DNA of 18,863 nt from Auxenochlorella pyrenoidosa (GCA_001430745.1 KQ481942.1:34341-53203); one strand, 5' to 3'; counted from the stretch's first letter, positions 1-11,150 are shown. Translations and numbers: made by a program. Notes: a model not told the origin generated them from the letters alone.

Positions 1-3000
1 CTCCCCGCCTACTGCCCTGCTGCTCACTGCGGTGCGCTGTCTGGCAACAGGAAGGCCCGTATGCCCCCCCCCAGCCCTCTCCACCCCCGCCTCTCCCACT
101 GTGTGGCCCCCTTGCTGAGCCTGTCCTGCCGCAGTTCATTCTGGATGACCTGCGCGAAGAGGATGAGGCCTCCGCCCAGGAGAAGCGCTGGGCGATGCTG
201 CTCAGGTGCGCTGCTGGCAATGTTCTCCACTGGGCCGGGGTCCAATGAACATGCCAGCAGCACCTCTGCATGCTTGCCAGTAGGGCAGCACAGCCAGGAG
301 TACTGCCCTGCCTGTGCCCCCGCCCTTGCCGCCCACCCCCCCCCCCCCCGCCGCCCCCCCGCAGCGCCGGCACCTGGCCCGAGGTGCTGCGCCGCTTGGT
401 GCTGACGCGCGCGGCCGAGGCCGAGGGCGAGGGCCTCCCCAGCCTGCGGCCCGACCCCCCGGCCCTCATGGGCGCCTCCATGCTGGCCTTTGACTGCGTC
501 GACTCGCTGACGCACGACCAGCTGCTGGCCCTGCTGCGCTACCTCGCTGACCTGGCGCTGGACAGCGAGCGCATGCGTGGCATCCTGCAGCGTGAGCCTT
601 TTTGTGTGTGTTTTTGTCTGCTCCGTCGGCCGGCCGGCGGCTGCCGCGCGGCATCCTGCAGCGTGAGAGTGGTTGCCTGTTGTCCTGCTGCTGCCCGGCC
701 GGCCGGCGGCCGCCGCGCGGCGTCCTGCAGAATGAGATTGGTTGCCTGTTGTCCTTGCCCGCCTGCCGGCCGGGCGCCGCGCCCCCTCCCCTAGGCTCCT
801 CTCCCCTGCATGGCCGCGTGCCGCGCTGCTTGAAGGCAAGCGCGCCTGAGAGAAAGACGGGGTGCATACACGCAACCAGACCGACATTGGAAGAATGGCA
901 TCATAATTGCGGAACCATGTCGTGCAGGGCGTGCCGACGAGGCTGATGAGGCAAAGCGCGACGTGCGCGAGGAGCTGGCCGAGCAGCGCAAGGCGCTGAA
1001 GGAGCTGCTGGACAGCGGTGGGTGCATGCAGCGCCCTGGCTTCGTCTGCAGCCCTCCCATCTTGTTGGCCTCGTTCTGTTGTTGGTGTCTGACAGCTGTG
1101 CGCGCAGGCAGCGGGGCGTGCCGCCGCGCCGCCGCTGGCTCCCTCTGCAGCCCTGCCGTCTTGTCGGCCTCGTTCTGCTGGCAGGGTCTGTGCCTCGTCA
1201 GTTTTCCGTGGCCTTCTGCACGTGTGCACACCGCTTGCCGAGGTGACCTGCGAACAAGCCGCTGCTTGCTGCCGCAGATAGTGAGGCTGAAGCTCTCTGC
1301 TGCGCCTGTCCGCCATGCCTGCAGAGAAGGAGGAGCGGAAGCGGAAGCGCGAGGAGCGGCGCAAGGCAGAAGAGGAGGAAAAGGCGGCGGCAGAGGCTGC
1401 TGCTGCCGCTGCTGCCGCAGCCGCGGGCGAGGCAGCGGCACAGCAGCAGCCGCAGCAGGACGGGCAGCAGCCGATGGACGTGGACAGCCAGGTGGGGCTT
1501 ACTGAGCTCTCCTGCAGCATCGCTCCCCGCTGCCTTCCTCCTATCTTATCATGGGGGCGAGTCTGCCCCCTGCCAGGCATGTTTCAGAGCGTGTGGAGCG
1601 ACCCTTGCCTGCTCTGCGCCCCTTCCAGGCAGGCCAGGCCTCTTGCAGCGGCTCCACAGCGACTGCAGGCATATCGCTCAGCCAGGTTTTCTGGTCTGCT
1701 GACAGTCCCGAGGCTGTGCCACTTGGCCCCTGCAGGAAGAGCCCTCGTTTGAGCTGCCCGAGCGACTGCGGGAGTACACTGGGCCACCAGGCGACAAAAA
1801 AGCGCTTGTCCAGTGGCGCCAAGAGCAGCAGGTGGGCGTGGGCACGCGGGCAGGGGAGGGCTGTGGAGACGGGCGTGCCTGGTTGAGCCCTAGTGATGCC
1901 AGGAGGAATTGCAGTGCAGTGCCTGGAAAGCTTGCCCTGTGCTGCCGAGGGAAGGCAGGCAGCGCCTGGTGGAGTCGACCTAGCACTGCCGCTTCCTGAT
2001 GGCAAGGCACCGCCGCACCCCTGCCGTTGCCCCTGCCGCGTTGCAGGCCGAGAAGCGGCGCCTCGAGAAGGAGCGCAACCGCTGGGTGGTCGACCAGCTG
2101 CGCAGGCAGCGGGAGCTAGAGGCGCAGGAGAAGGCAGCGGTGAGAGGGGATGGGAGGTGTGTGTGTGTGGGGGGGGGGGGCTGGGTTGGGGGTGAGGGCC
2201 CAGGCGCCCAGGCCCAATCCTTGCCTTGCATGTCCAGATGCCATCCATAGGACGCTGCAGTGCTGCCTGTGCGCCTGTCTGCCAGATGTTGGCGGGTCCC
2301 TGTCAACACCCGGCTGGTTGCGATCTCGCCCGGCCTGCCGCAGCGCGAGGCGGAGAGGGCCAAGCAGCGGGAGAAGGAAGAAAAGGAGGAGGCGATCATG
2401 AGGCGCGCTGTTTTCAGTTTGCCGTTGCCTGCGGGGCCCTATTGCCTGCGGGGGGCCCTGCCTGTTTGCTTCCTCTACGCAGCCCCCGCGCACCCGCGTC
2501 TGCCGCACAGCTGCACGAGTGTGCTCCACGCCTGCGTGCCCGCATGCGGGGGGCCCTCCCGGGCTGCGCAGCCGCCGCGCTTTACCTGCACACAGGACAC
2601 AGCAGGGCGCAACGGAGGGGTCCCTGGCACAGTACTGCTGGGTGCGCCTCACCTGGTCCGTTCGCGTCCTAAAGCCCTCGTCCCCCGGCCCCCGCCCCTC
2701 CCTGCCCTGAGCTCGCCTGCAGGGCCCAGGAGGCGCTTGAGGAGGTGCTGGAGAAGACTGCCACGCGGCGCGCCCCGCTGGGCGCCGACCGCCGCCACCG
2801 TCGCTATTGGTGGGGGCTGGCGGGGCACCGCGCGGCGCTGTGGGTGGAAGACCCCGAGGTGAGCCGGGTGGGAGGATGGGGCGGACAGAGAGGGCAGTGG
2901 GACTGCCGTGGCAGAGGGTTCGCCCCGCATCTCGGGCGCTCTGGATAGAGACCCCGAGGTCAGCCCCAGGAAGCTTGTCTCGGCGCTGGCGCACCCCCGG

Positions 3001-5383
3001 GGAGCGTCATTTCAAGATGGTTCCAGGCCTGGATTGGAGGGCCAGAAGCGATGGGAAGCTGGCTGCCTGTGGCCCTGGGTGAATTGCCATTGCCTGCCGC
3101 GCGTGCACCCTGCCGGCCGCTTGGCTGACCCCGCCCCGCACTCCCCCTCCACGGGTGATTTGCATCCCCGCAGGGCCGGTGGGGCTCCTTCTCCACCCCT
3201 GCTGAGCTGGACGCCCTGCTTGCCAGCCTGGACCGCCGCGGCGTGCGAGAGCTGGCCCTTGCAGAGGTGGGCGCCCCCTGCAGCTTGCCCGGGCCAGCGC
3301 CGAGCAAGCGATGCTGCATTCCGGCAGGCCTGCAGCATGCGCGGTCCAGTCGAGGCTGCTGGCACGGTGCGACGCCCAGCGGGCGGCGAGCCGGGCGCAC
3401 AAGCTGCTTGCAGGCCGCAGTCCCCACGATCCGCCATGCTCTTCCCCGCCTGGCGCCCCCGCAGGCCATCGAAAAGCGCTTCCAGTCCATCGTGGTGGCG
3501 ATGCAGCGCGCCGAGCGCGCAGCAGCAGCCGTCAAGGGGGACAAAGGCAGCAAGGTCGATAAGGCGCGCGCCGAGCCGCCGCGACGCAGCGGGCGCCAGA
3601 CGCAGCAGGTGGGGCGCAGGCGTGCCGTGGGGTTCTGCCAGGGCTTCTGGAGCACCCGCACTGCACTTCATGCCCGTCACCTCTGCTCCGACCACTCCCA
3701 CTGTCTTCCAGCGGGCGTCGGGAGCACTGTTCAGCCTGAGCATGCTGGCGCCGGCACCAGGAGCAACATGCCGACTGTGCCTGTGCGCCTGCCTCATGGT
3801 AGCCTCTGCACCCCGGCCTGCCCGCAGGTCGACTTCTTCGACCCGGCTGCCGAGAGCAAGGCTGGCAAGGGCGCCTCCGGCCTTGCCGCCCTCATGGGCC
3901 CCGCTGAGGTGGCGGCTGTAGAGGAGGCGGCACAGCAGATGCAGGAGCTGCAGAAAGACGCGGGTGAGGGGCAGGGCTGGGGAGAAGGCAGTTGGGACGA
4001 GGCAGCAACGAGCAGGTGCGGGCTGTGTGCGGAGGGTGTTCTCATATGGCCAAGAGTGAGAACCCCCCCACACACAGACACCACCACCACCACCACCACC
4101 ATGGTCCCCTCCTTGCAGGCTCCCTGGTGCCTGCCCCAGAGGCGGCGGGGAGCTGGAAGGAGTGGGGCACCGCGCTCAAGGCTGCAGCCGGCGGCAGCCC
4201 CCAGGGCGCCGCCAAGCCCGGCGCCGCGGCCGTGCGCGCCGCCCTCCGGGGCAGCCTGCTGCAGCTGGAGGAGGCCCTGCTGTCCCAGTCTGTGGGCGGG
4301 CTGGCAGCAGACGGCGAGCCGAGCGTCAGCGAGGAGGCGGGCAGCGAGGGCGTTGGGGAGCGGCGCGAGGGCGGCGAGCGCGGGGGCTCGCCCGCCACGC
4401 GCAGCCGCGAGCAGGTGGGGGCCTGGGCCGGGGCTAGGGCTGCTGCTGCAGGCAGCCCTGTGCCCGGTGCAGCTGTGGATGGCATATGCGGCAGCCTGAT
4501 GCACCGCTTTACTGCCCGGGGCCCTGCGGGCACGCGCCAGGCGATGACCCTGCTGTGCCTTGCCCTGCCATGCAACTCCCAAGCGCTGTCGGCCCCGCGC
4601 GCCCCACGGTCGTGTGCCCACTCTGGCTTCTTTTTTTATCTTTTCAACGTTATCAAAAAATAAAGACCCCAACTTTCTCGTTTTTTTCTCGATAAGAAAG
4701 TTTTGTTATTTTCCTCTCCTGCAGTCTGCTGAGGTGCTGGACGTTGTTGACGAGCTGTTCTCCCCCACCAAGCGGCCCGGCGTGACGTACCTGTGGAAGA
4801 CCCAGCGCGAGCGTACAGCCTGGCAGGCACGCCCGCCGCGCTGTCAGCACCTCAGCAGCGGGATGGGGTGTGGGGCTTGGTAGCACAGCCACGGCCCCAG
4901 CTGTTGACTGCCCGGCGGCAGCGTGCAGTCGCTGACAGAACCAGGGCCTTTCGGCACGCTGGAACTTGCAGTCTGGATCTGTCTCTCCCTCTCGCAGCAG
5001 CTAGGCAGTGTGCCTTCACCCAGTCTCACCCCACCCCGCCCGCGCTTGCCTCCCTGCAGACAGACCTGAAGCAGGCAGCCACCGCAGCCCGCATCGCCTA
5101 CTGCGCCGCCGTGCTGGCGCAGCAGGCCGGCCCCATGCTGTCCACGCTGAGCAAGAACGCCTTTTCGGGTGGAAAGAAGGGCGGCGGCAAGGGGGCCAAG
5201 GCAGCCGAGCGCGGCAGCGGCAAGGGCGGCGCCGCTGCAGCGGCCTCCAGCCGACCCGTGTCGCGCACCAGCTCTGCTGCTGCACTGGAGGCGGCCGGCA
5301 CGGGCAGCGGCGGCGGCAAGGCGGGCAAGCGCAAGGCGGCGGCGGCGCCAGAGAACATGCGGGTGACGCGCTCTCGTCACTAG
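1..5383 (+). CDS. DDT/WHIM-domain chromatin-remodelling accessory protein (3' part, 14 phased exons)
   Basis: Exons, all phase-consistent: 135-205, 365-591, 928-1017, 1325-1491, 1736-1831, 2047-2139, 2344-2402, 2723-2858, 3174-3266, 3465-3608, 3828-3963, 4119-4414, 4725-4826, 5060-5383 (TAG). They total 2034 nt, or 677 residues. The 5' end lies outside the window; 1-58 may be the tail of an earlier exon (phase-0 donor gtatgc at 59), but I cannot prove it. Counting from 135: a TWPEVLRR motif near residue 27; a WHIM1-like helix (HDQLLALLRYLADLAL) near 75-98; highly charged coiled coils around 100-265; a WHIM2-type core PLGADRRHRRYWW near 286-298 with ALWVEDPE and GRWGSFSTPAELDALL after it; an ERTAW helix near 565; and a Gly/Ala/Lys-rich basic tail. 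In this family (plant DDR/RLT, animal BAZ/ACF1) these parts bind ISWI ATPases and linker DNA in the nucleus; that role here is inferred from motifs. Introns 2403-2722 and 4827-5059 need GC donors. The exact subfamily is uncertain. Confidence 0.78.
579..740 (+). repeat. Exon-end sequence repeated within the intron at 592-927
   Basis: The exon 3/intron junction (18 nt at 579-596, ggcatcctgcagcgtgag) recurs exactly at 650-667 and with three changes at 719-736. Spacings are 71 and 69 bp. The second and third copies are followed by similar sequence (ggttgcctgttgtcc), so a roughly 70-bp unit is tandemly repeated. The intron therefore carries extra copies of its own 5' splice site. Confidence 0.85.
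1045..1185 (+). repeat. Imperfect direct repeat inside the intron at 1018-1324
   Basis: A unit of about 38 bp starting tctgcagccct and containing ggcctcgttctg occurs at about 1045 and again at about 1144, 99 bp apart, with a few substitutions. Both copies lie wholly within the intron between exons 928-1017 and 1325-1491. Confidence 0.7.
2835..2965 (+). repeat. Second exon-end duplication, in the intron at 2859-3173
   Basis: The exon end and donor at 2835-2865 (gcgctg...gaccccgaggtgagcc) are echoed at 2936-2965 (gcgctc...gaccccgaggtcagcc). The pair differs by a few substitutions and one base of length. In the downstream copy the donor gtgag has become gtcag. Confidence 0.75.
4080..4100 (+). 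repeat. (ACC)7 microsatellite in intron
   Basis: Seven perfect ACC units lie inside the 3964-4118 intron of the DDT/WHIM gene, just upstream of its acceptor at 4118. Confidence 0.9.
4628..4716 (+). other. AT-rich island at the 3' end of the intron at 4415-4724
   Basis: This short stretch is dominated by A and T, in sharp contrast to its GC-rich surroundings. It contains T runs, an AATAAA at 4659-4664 and an 8-bp inverted repeat (aactttct ... agaaagtt). It may serve as an extended polypyrimidine tract, an inserted fragment, or an intronic polyadenylation site. The sequence alone does not decide. Confidence 0.6.
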
Positions 5384-7273
5384 GGCCTTGAGCCGTCCCC
5401 TGGACGCCATAGGCCCATGCGTGCCAGCCTGATGTTGAAGCTCCCGCTGCAGAGCGCTGGGAAAGCGCTTGCGCAGGGTGCCGCGCTGCAGCCCTGCTGT
5501 GCAGCTTTTTGGTGGCGGGCGCACCGCCCGCCGCGCCAGGCCCGTGCGCACTTCTCTCACATGTCCCGTTGCCAAGCATGAGGAAACCCAACGCCTGCTT
5601 CAATGCATGGGACGCTCTCCCGCTGGCCCTTCATACGGCCCTGGCCTCGGCTCTCTCCAGAGATCTTGAGCCGAAGCAGCGCCGGCACCTTGGTCTGCGC
5701 TGCCACGCCGGCGCCTTCGCGACGCATTTCATGACCGTTTTTACTGACCACATGCACCAGCATGCCCAAACTTGTGAGCAATGAACTACCTAAAAGCCAC
5801 ACTCACGAATTGCAGAGGTATCTGGGCTGAAGAGGTCAACAGTTCCGACTGCTTTTCGTCGCCGAAACTGAACGTCGACGCCTCCTGGCCCCGCGCTGCC
5901 TGCTCTGCCACTCCTTTCCGATGTGCACGGCCGATCCTTCCAATCCTTTGCAACAACATCCGAAACCTTTTACAAAGGCGTTTGGGCCGGTCTTTCCGAT
6001 ATCGTCGTCGGCGGTCTTTCCGACGCTGCAGCCGCCTTTTGGAGATCGAGGTTTTGCATTCCCGGGGTCTCGTGAAGTCCAATTTAGCTTTTAAAGGAAA
6101 AATAAATGCCAGCAAGAGGGTTACCCGCGGTCTCAGACCTCGGGACCCAGTGATACTGGCGGCGGCTGCTGAGCAACAGCTTGCGTGCACATTCTTCTCC
6201 AGACTTTAAGGCGTGTCCATGCCTCAACCGGCTTTGTTTAGCAGTTCTGCACAGTTATCAACCGGGTTCAGTTAAATGCTGAGTATTGACATTGCACAAG
6301 ATGTGGCCATGGTACCGCCACTTAGCTTGAGCCGAGTCGCAGCGATTCGTACCATCGCGCCGTGATCGTGAAAGGGTGCACTGCAGGGTCCATTCTTGTC
6401 TGGGTGCAGGTGCGTGCGGGTCATGCTTGGAATTGAACCCCAAGCAGAACTCGGTCCATAGAAGCGCCGTGTATGCAACATGGGTGCGCGCCGTACGCGG
6501 CGGAAGCTGCACTGCACATCCGCAGGCCACAGTACAACCGGGCAGTCCTCATGTGTCCAGAATGCAATCCACTTAACCTAAATCCTTGCTGCGTATTCTC
6601 CACCCAGACTAACGTGCAACAGCCATCACCCTCCCCCACAGCCAAGGAGCACCCACCCCTCCCAAGCACCGCCCACCACACCGGCTGCCTCTCCCGACAC
6701 CGTGCCCCGGTGCGCCCCTGCCGCCTGGCCTTGCTTGTGTGCACAGCGCATGCGGGGACGCCTTGGGTTCGGCTGGCAGGGAGTCAGGGTTCGACTGCAG
6801 AGGGCTGGCACGACTCTGTTAGCGGGGCCGTACGGTGCACGCATACCCAGTACACGCAGGCGCCGTGCCGGTGCTCAGGTGCTTGCCCTTGCCGGCCCTG
6901 CCCGGCTCCTGCACTCCAAAACACCCCTTGCCCCAAACCTTCTGCAGGTGCGTACCCCTGCACCCGCGCTCGCCACCCCTGGCTAGAACCCCAGGACCCT
7001 GTTGGCCTCCAACGCTCCCTACGTCCCCACTCTCTAGTGAGTCCCCTGGCAGCTGCCACCCGTGCCGGCGCCTGGCTGTCTGGAGGAGGCAGGCTGGGTG
7101 TTGCAAGGCAGGGCCTGCCATGGATCCAGGAGTGCGGCGCACCCGTGCATGCTGTCAACGGCGCAGGGCCGCGCCATGCCTCAAACCCACCCTGCCCGCA
7201 CATGCCCTTGCTCTCAGAGCACAGGCTTAACACAGGCTGTGCCGTCCTGCACCCCTGCAGACCTCACGCACCC
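5384..7273. other. Intergenic/UTR stretch with no supportable gene
   Basis: This holds the 3' UTR of the DDT/WHIM gene and the upstream region of the cysteine-rich gene. About 5780-6560 is less GC-rich than the flanks. An AATAAA lies at 6101-6106, but it is about 720 bp past the stop codon, so it is a weak candidate for the transcript end. The motif tctttccga occurs twice near 5990-6020. ORFs on both strands are short, overlap each other and show no domain or signal sequence. I see no convincing TATA box, tRNA or snRNA. Confidence 0.5.
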
Positions 7274-8983
7274 ATGAGGACCCTGCTCTTTGCCCTGCTG
7301 GCCATCGGCGCCGCCGCCATGCGCGACGGTGAGGATTACATGGGGCGGGAACGCCCTTGCTTGCTTGCTTGTTTGGGCTTCCAATCTGTCTAACCGCAGC
7401 AAAATCTGCACCACAGACCCCACTTCGCCGCAAGCCGCCTCCATACCTGGGCGTGCGCACTGATGCCGCACCCTCCGTTGTGCGCTGCCCTGTCCCCTGC
7501 AGTCTCGGAGCGCCGCCTGCTGGCTCCGACCACGTGCTCATATACTCAGTGCGACGTAGACCCCGCGTGCCCATGCAGCAACAAAGCCTGCTGCGCCCTG
7601 GACAAATGCCTTGCACCTGAAAAGCAGTACTGCGCCGTCACCCCAGATGCCAGCAACTGCGCCGTGGGCTGCTACCCCTCTGGCTCCGGAGACCACGAGT
7701 GGAGGGGCGGCGTCCCACTGACATGCGACAACAGCCCCAGCGTGGCTTCCTGCGGCCCCGACCTCATCTACTGCAAGTTTGAGGATGGTATCGCAACGTG
7801 CGCCTACCCATCGGGCAACCAGACCGCCTGGGAGCTCCGCGTGAGCTGCGACCCGGCAGACTGCACCTGCAACGTCAACCTTCCCAACAGTGTCTCGAAG
7901 GTCGTCTACAAGCTTGGCAACTTCTACTGGTGAGTCTACATGCAGGGGCCGGCAGCGTGGCTACAGCACGCCGGCTGTTTCTGGTAGTGCCTGGCAGTGC
8001 AGTGTCACCGTGCATATGCCAGACCACGGCCGCCAGCCGGGCAGGCCGATTTGCACGCCAGGCTGCCTGGGTTCTCATGCCTCCTGGTGTCCAACCCCCA
8101 CCCGCCCCCACCCACACCCGCAGCTTTGCCGACGATGGAGACAGCTTCTCCACTGCCAAGTGCCCCAACTCTGGCAGCTGCAACGAGGCGTGCTACGGCC
8201 TCAGCCACGCCGAGTTCTGCTACAAGTGCACCTGCCAGGCGCCACTGGAAGGTTGCAAGCCCATCCCGCCCAGCCTGGCAGCAACCGTTTGCGGCGGCAC
8301 CGTTACCCCACCAGCTCCCAGCAAGGTGGGCCCGGGGCTTGCATCTGCTGCGGCCAGGACGGCCTCCCAGCCGTCTGCTGACCTTGATGCACCCACCATA
8401 AACTGCTTACGGGTGCAACCTTCCCTTCTTCCCTTTCCTGTCCTGCAGGACAACTGCAAGGAAGACCGCCGCACTTCTTTGATGTACCGGGTCAAGAATT
8501 GCAAGGGGACGACGTACATCGACGTGCCAGAGGGCAGCGAACCTGGCACCTTGTCTCCTGCTGTATCACTTGAGCTGGATGGATGCCGGCAGTACGAAGT
8601 CTACACCAAGGTGAGATGCGGGGGGTCGCAGCAATTGAGCAGTAATGCCCCGGCAGAGGGATGGCTCAGCAGCCAGCGGTCAACCGCATCTCCACTTCCT
8701 TGCCACGCAGGAGTGCTGCGCAAATGGAGAGAACTGCGTGCTCTCGGAGCTCGCCACATTCTCCACTTGTGAGACCGCCATCACCTGGCCTGACACAATC
8801 AAGTGCAGCGACAAAGTGTCAGGCAGGTGCCCTTCCAGGACATACAGCATCGATATCACTGGCGTCAGCCTGGCCGAAACGCCAGGGCATGTCACCGCCA
8901 CAGCACATGTGAACGCATGTGGCGTTGATTTCGAACGCGACTATGATTTTAATCTGTGTGCTGGCGCAGGGACGCGCCTTTAA
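7274..8983 (+). CDS. Secreted cysteine-rich protein of unknown function (five exons)
   Basis: Exons 7274-7328, 7503-7929, 8124-8325, 8449-8610 and 8711-8983 (TAA) join in phase to give 372 residues; all four introns are GT-AG. The start is set by a textbook signal peptide, MRTLLFALLAIGAAA, directly after the ATG at 7274. The rest is small-residue rich with 37 cysteines, often in tight groups (PCSNKACC, CTCNV, CYKCTC, ECCANGENC), and has one visible N-glycosylation site (NQT). There is no transmembrane segment or GPI-like tail near the C-terminus, so a disulfide-stabilised extracellular or wall protein is likely. I recognise no known fold; two or more related cysteine-rich lobes are possible. 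The reading frame is also open upstream of the ATG, but without a better start. Function unknown. Confidence 0.85.
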
Positions 8984-9426
8984 TCTGCCCGCTAATTTGG
9001 CAGCTTTCACTTACAACACAGCCGCCTCCCAACGCCCTCCCTGCACAGCAAATCTGGCCACCTTCGCCCCCCTCTCATGCCTCTGCCTCACCTCCCCAAA
9101 CAGGACAGCATCGCTTGCATGCACCCCACAGATTTTCATCAGTGTCATCAGCCCCACCCATCACCCCTGCCGCCTGTGCCTTCTGAACAGCACCCGCTTC
9201 TCCCCACACTTCACCCCCAAACTTGAAACTGGCAAGCGGCACATCATCAACCCCACCGCTAGCGTTACAGCCTTCATCAAGATTGTATCTGGCCCGGGCC
9301 AGCCGGCGCAGGCTGCCCACCCCTGACCAGTTCCCGAAGCCCACGCCCTTGGTGCGCGCTTCCTTCCTTTCCTTCCCTCACCAAGACGCCCTGCGCTCTT
9401 CACCAGCGGGCTTTCATTGTGATTTT

Positions 9427-9436
9427 AATAAATAAA
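9427..9436 (+). terminator. Tandem overlapping AATAAA polyadenylation signals
   Basis: The sequence aataaataaa gives two overlapping AATAAA hexamers about 445 bp after the stop of the cysteine-rich gene, in a locally AT-rich spot. It probably ends that transcript. Green algae often use TGTAA, and I see no copy of that pentamer nearby. Confidence 0.5.
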
Positions 9437-10763
9437 GATTTGCGAGCTCACTGGCAAGGCTCTGGGGTGCACCTGGGGAAGCGTCCGGGGAGGTCGCAGT
9501 GAGGAGGGGTGAAGCCAGGTGGTCAACGACAGTCGCATGATTTCAGTTGCGCCGCAGCTGCCCCTGCTCTGCCGTCACCGCTGTGCTGCCTGCGCCATCC
9601 TCTCCGTGCGCTGCTGACTGGCCGCCAGTGCCACTGTCGCGATCCTGTTCATGGGTGGGTGGGGGACAGGGTGCGTGCGTGATATGCGGGGCATGGCCAC
9701 GATTGCTGGTTGCCTGGACATCCAAATGACAGCCGTTATGTGGCCATCCCCTAAGCATGAGTGGCCACCTGAGCCAGAGCTGCCCCGCCTGCCTAAGGCA
9801 CCTGCTCATGTCTGGCAGGATGCCGCCTGTTGCCTGGGACTTGTCGTCTGTGCCAGCACCTGCACGCTGAGCCAGCTCTCCTGCGAAGGGGGTTGACCAT
9901 GGAGGGGTGTGAGGGTCCATTGCTCACATACGCTGAATGCCTGCATGCCGGCGCCAGCCCTCTGGCGCCGCAGGCAGCCTGACTTGCCTGTTGTCCATCG
10001 CCATCCTGCCCTCACCTGTCCAACCCCTCCTGGCAAGGCCTTGGGCATGAGGTGGTGTGCGCCAGCCCGCAAGTGGTGAAATGGGGTTGCGTCTTTACTT
10101 AGCGGCCATGAAGCAGGGCGTGGAAGATGCAGCGTGCAGCGCAAGGTTCCCACGGTGCTGCAAGCATCCCAGCGGACAACCCACCCAACTTGCCCCATCA
10201 AAATGACCCACTTGCTAATGGTTACCGCAAGCAGCATGACCTGCTTTGGATACACAGCAGGCTCGCACCTTGCTCAACAGCAGGCCAGAAAATCATGGCG
10301 ATGGCAGGGCTGCAGCTGGCAGCCAGACCGGCGGCAGCCAGGGGGTGGTGCTGCCCAGCTGATCAGGCGGCCGCGCTGCCGCCGACCATGGACCACAACG
10401 CCTTCAGGAGGTCGGACGGGGCCGCAAGCGGCGCAGGGGCGCTAGGGTGGGGCAACGAGTCGGCGGTCCAACCGCTGCGGGCGCTCGGCGCCCGTAGACA
10501 CTGCCAGACATGATGAGAGCATCGCAGCAAATCTTGGGGCAGCGGCGGAGAGTAAAGAATAATCGCAGTTCCCGCCGCCTGCCGCTGCAGGGCGCTGTGC
10601 TTTTCGTCACAAAAAGGGCGCTGCACCACCGTGCACTGTGATCTGCACTCTATGGATGGAGTGCTACGTGAGCAGGCGTTTGGAGAAGATAGAGAGAGAG
10701 CGCCTGCGAGCAACGGAGCTCACCTTTGATGGTGTGGGAGACGGATAGCTTGCCGCAGGTGAC
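9437..10763. other. Intergenic stretch, nothing recognisable
   Basis: Only short ORFs with no family resemblance occur on either strand. I found no chain of phased exons, no signal peptide, no RNA gene and no clear terminal or tandem repeat here. Confidence 0.5.
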
Positions 10764-11150
10764 GTGAAGGGAGCCGGCGTGGCGCAATCAAGACAAGCAC
10801 GCGCCGCAATCAGTGCAATGACCCATCCGTATGCAGACCTGATGCAGGCAGCCACCGCCGCACGCGTCGTCTACTGCGCCGCCGTGCTGGCGCACCAGGC
10901 CGGCCCCATGCTGCCCACGCTGAGCATTGTCGGGTGGTTCTGGGGTGGGAAGAAGGGAGGCCAACCTCATGATGCAGCCGAGCGTGGCGATGGCAGCAAG
11001 GGCGGCTCTGCCGCGGCAGCCTGCAGTCAACCCTTTTCGCGCACCAGCTCTGCTGCTGCGCTGGAGGCGGCCAGCACGGGCAGCGGCGGCGGCAAGGCGG
11101 GCACTTCCCTGAGCACCTCGCTCAGCGCGCTATGTGAGCTTGGCCCTTGA
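10764..11150 (+). pseudogene. Diverged copy of the last exon of the DDT/WHIM gene
   Basis: From about 10834 to 11150 this matches the terminal exon 5060-5383 of the upstream gene in the same frame. Shared blocks include QAATAAR, YCAAVLA, QAGPML, FSRTSSAAALEAA and TGSGGGKAG, at the DNA level as well. Changes include loss of the KRKAAAAPENMRVTRSRH basic tail, replaced by a Ser/Leu-rich end, and substitutions in the Gly/Lys-rich middle. The frame stays open from ATG 10764 (128 residues), but the part before about 10834 does not resemble the parent's preceding exon. It is most likely a duplicated exon fragment; a small expressed protein cannot be excluded. It lies just upstream of the lectin gene. 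Confidence 0.75.

Noticed and set aside
24..1580. 518-codon open frame on the minus strand
   Set aside because: It runs antisense across four exons and the introns of the phased DDT/WHIM gene, is low-complexity Ala/Arg, and shows no domain. GC-rich DNA gives long chance frames.
3012..4073. 353-codon open frame on the minus strand
   Set aside because: Antisense to several conserved exons of the DDT/WHIM gene, with no recognisable motif.
5781..6209. Overlapping open frames on both strands, Arg-rich
   Set aside because: Neither has a domain, signal peptide or exon partner, and the two strands conflict. Probably intergenic.
6413..6450. tRNA T-arm-like sequence on the minus strand (ggttcaattcc)
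   Set aside because: The T-stem pairs poorly with a seven-base loop, and I found no matching D-arm, anticodon arm or acceptor stem.
10764..10833. N-terminal part of the exon-copy ORF as an independent gene start
   Set aside because: It has no similarity to the parent gene's preceding exon and no other support; only the portion from about 10834 is homologous.
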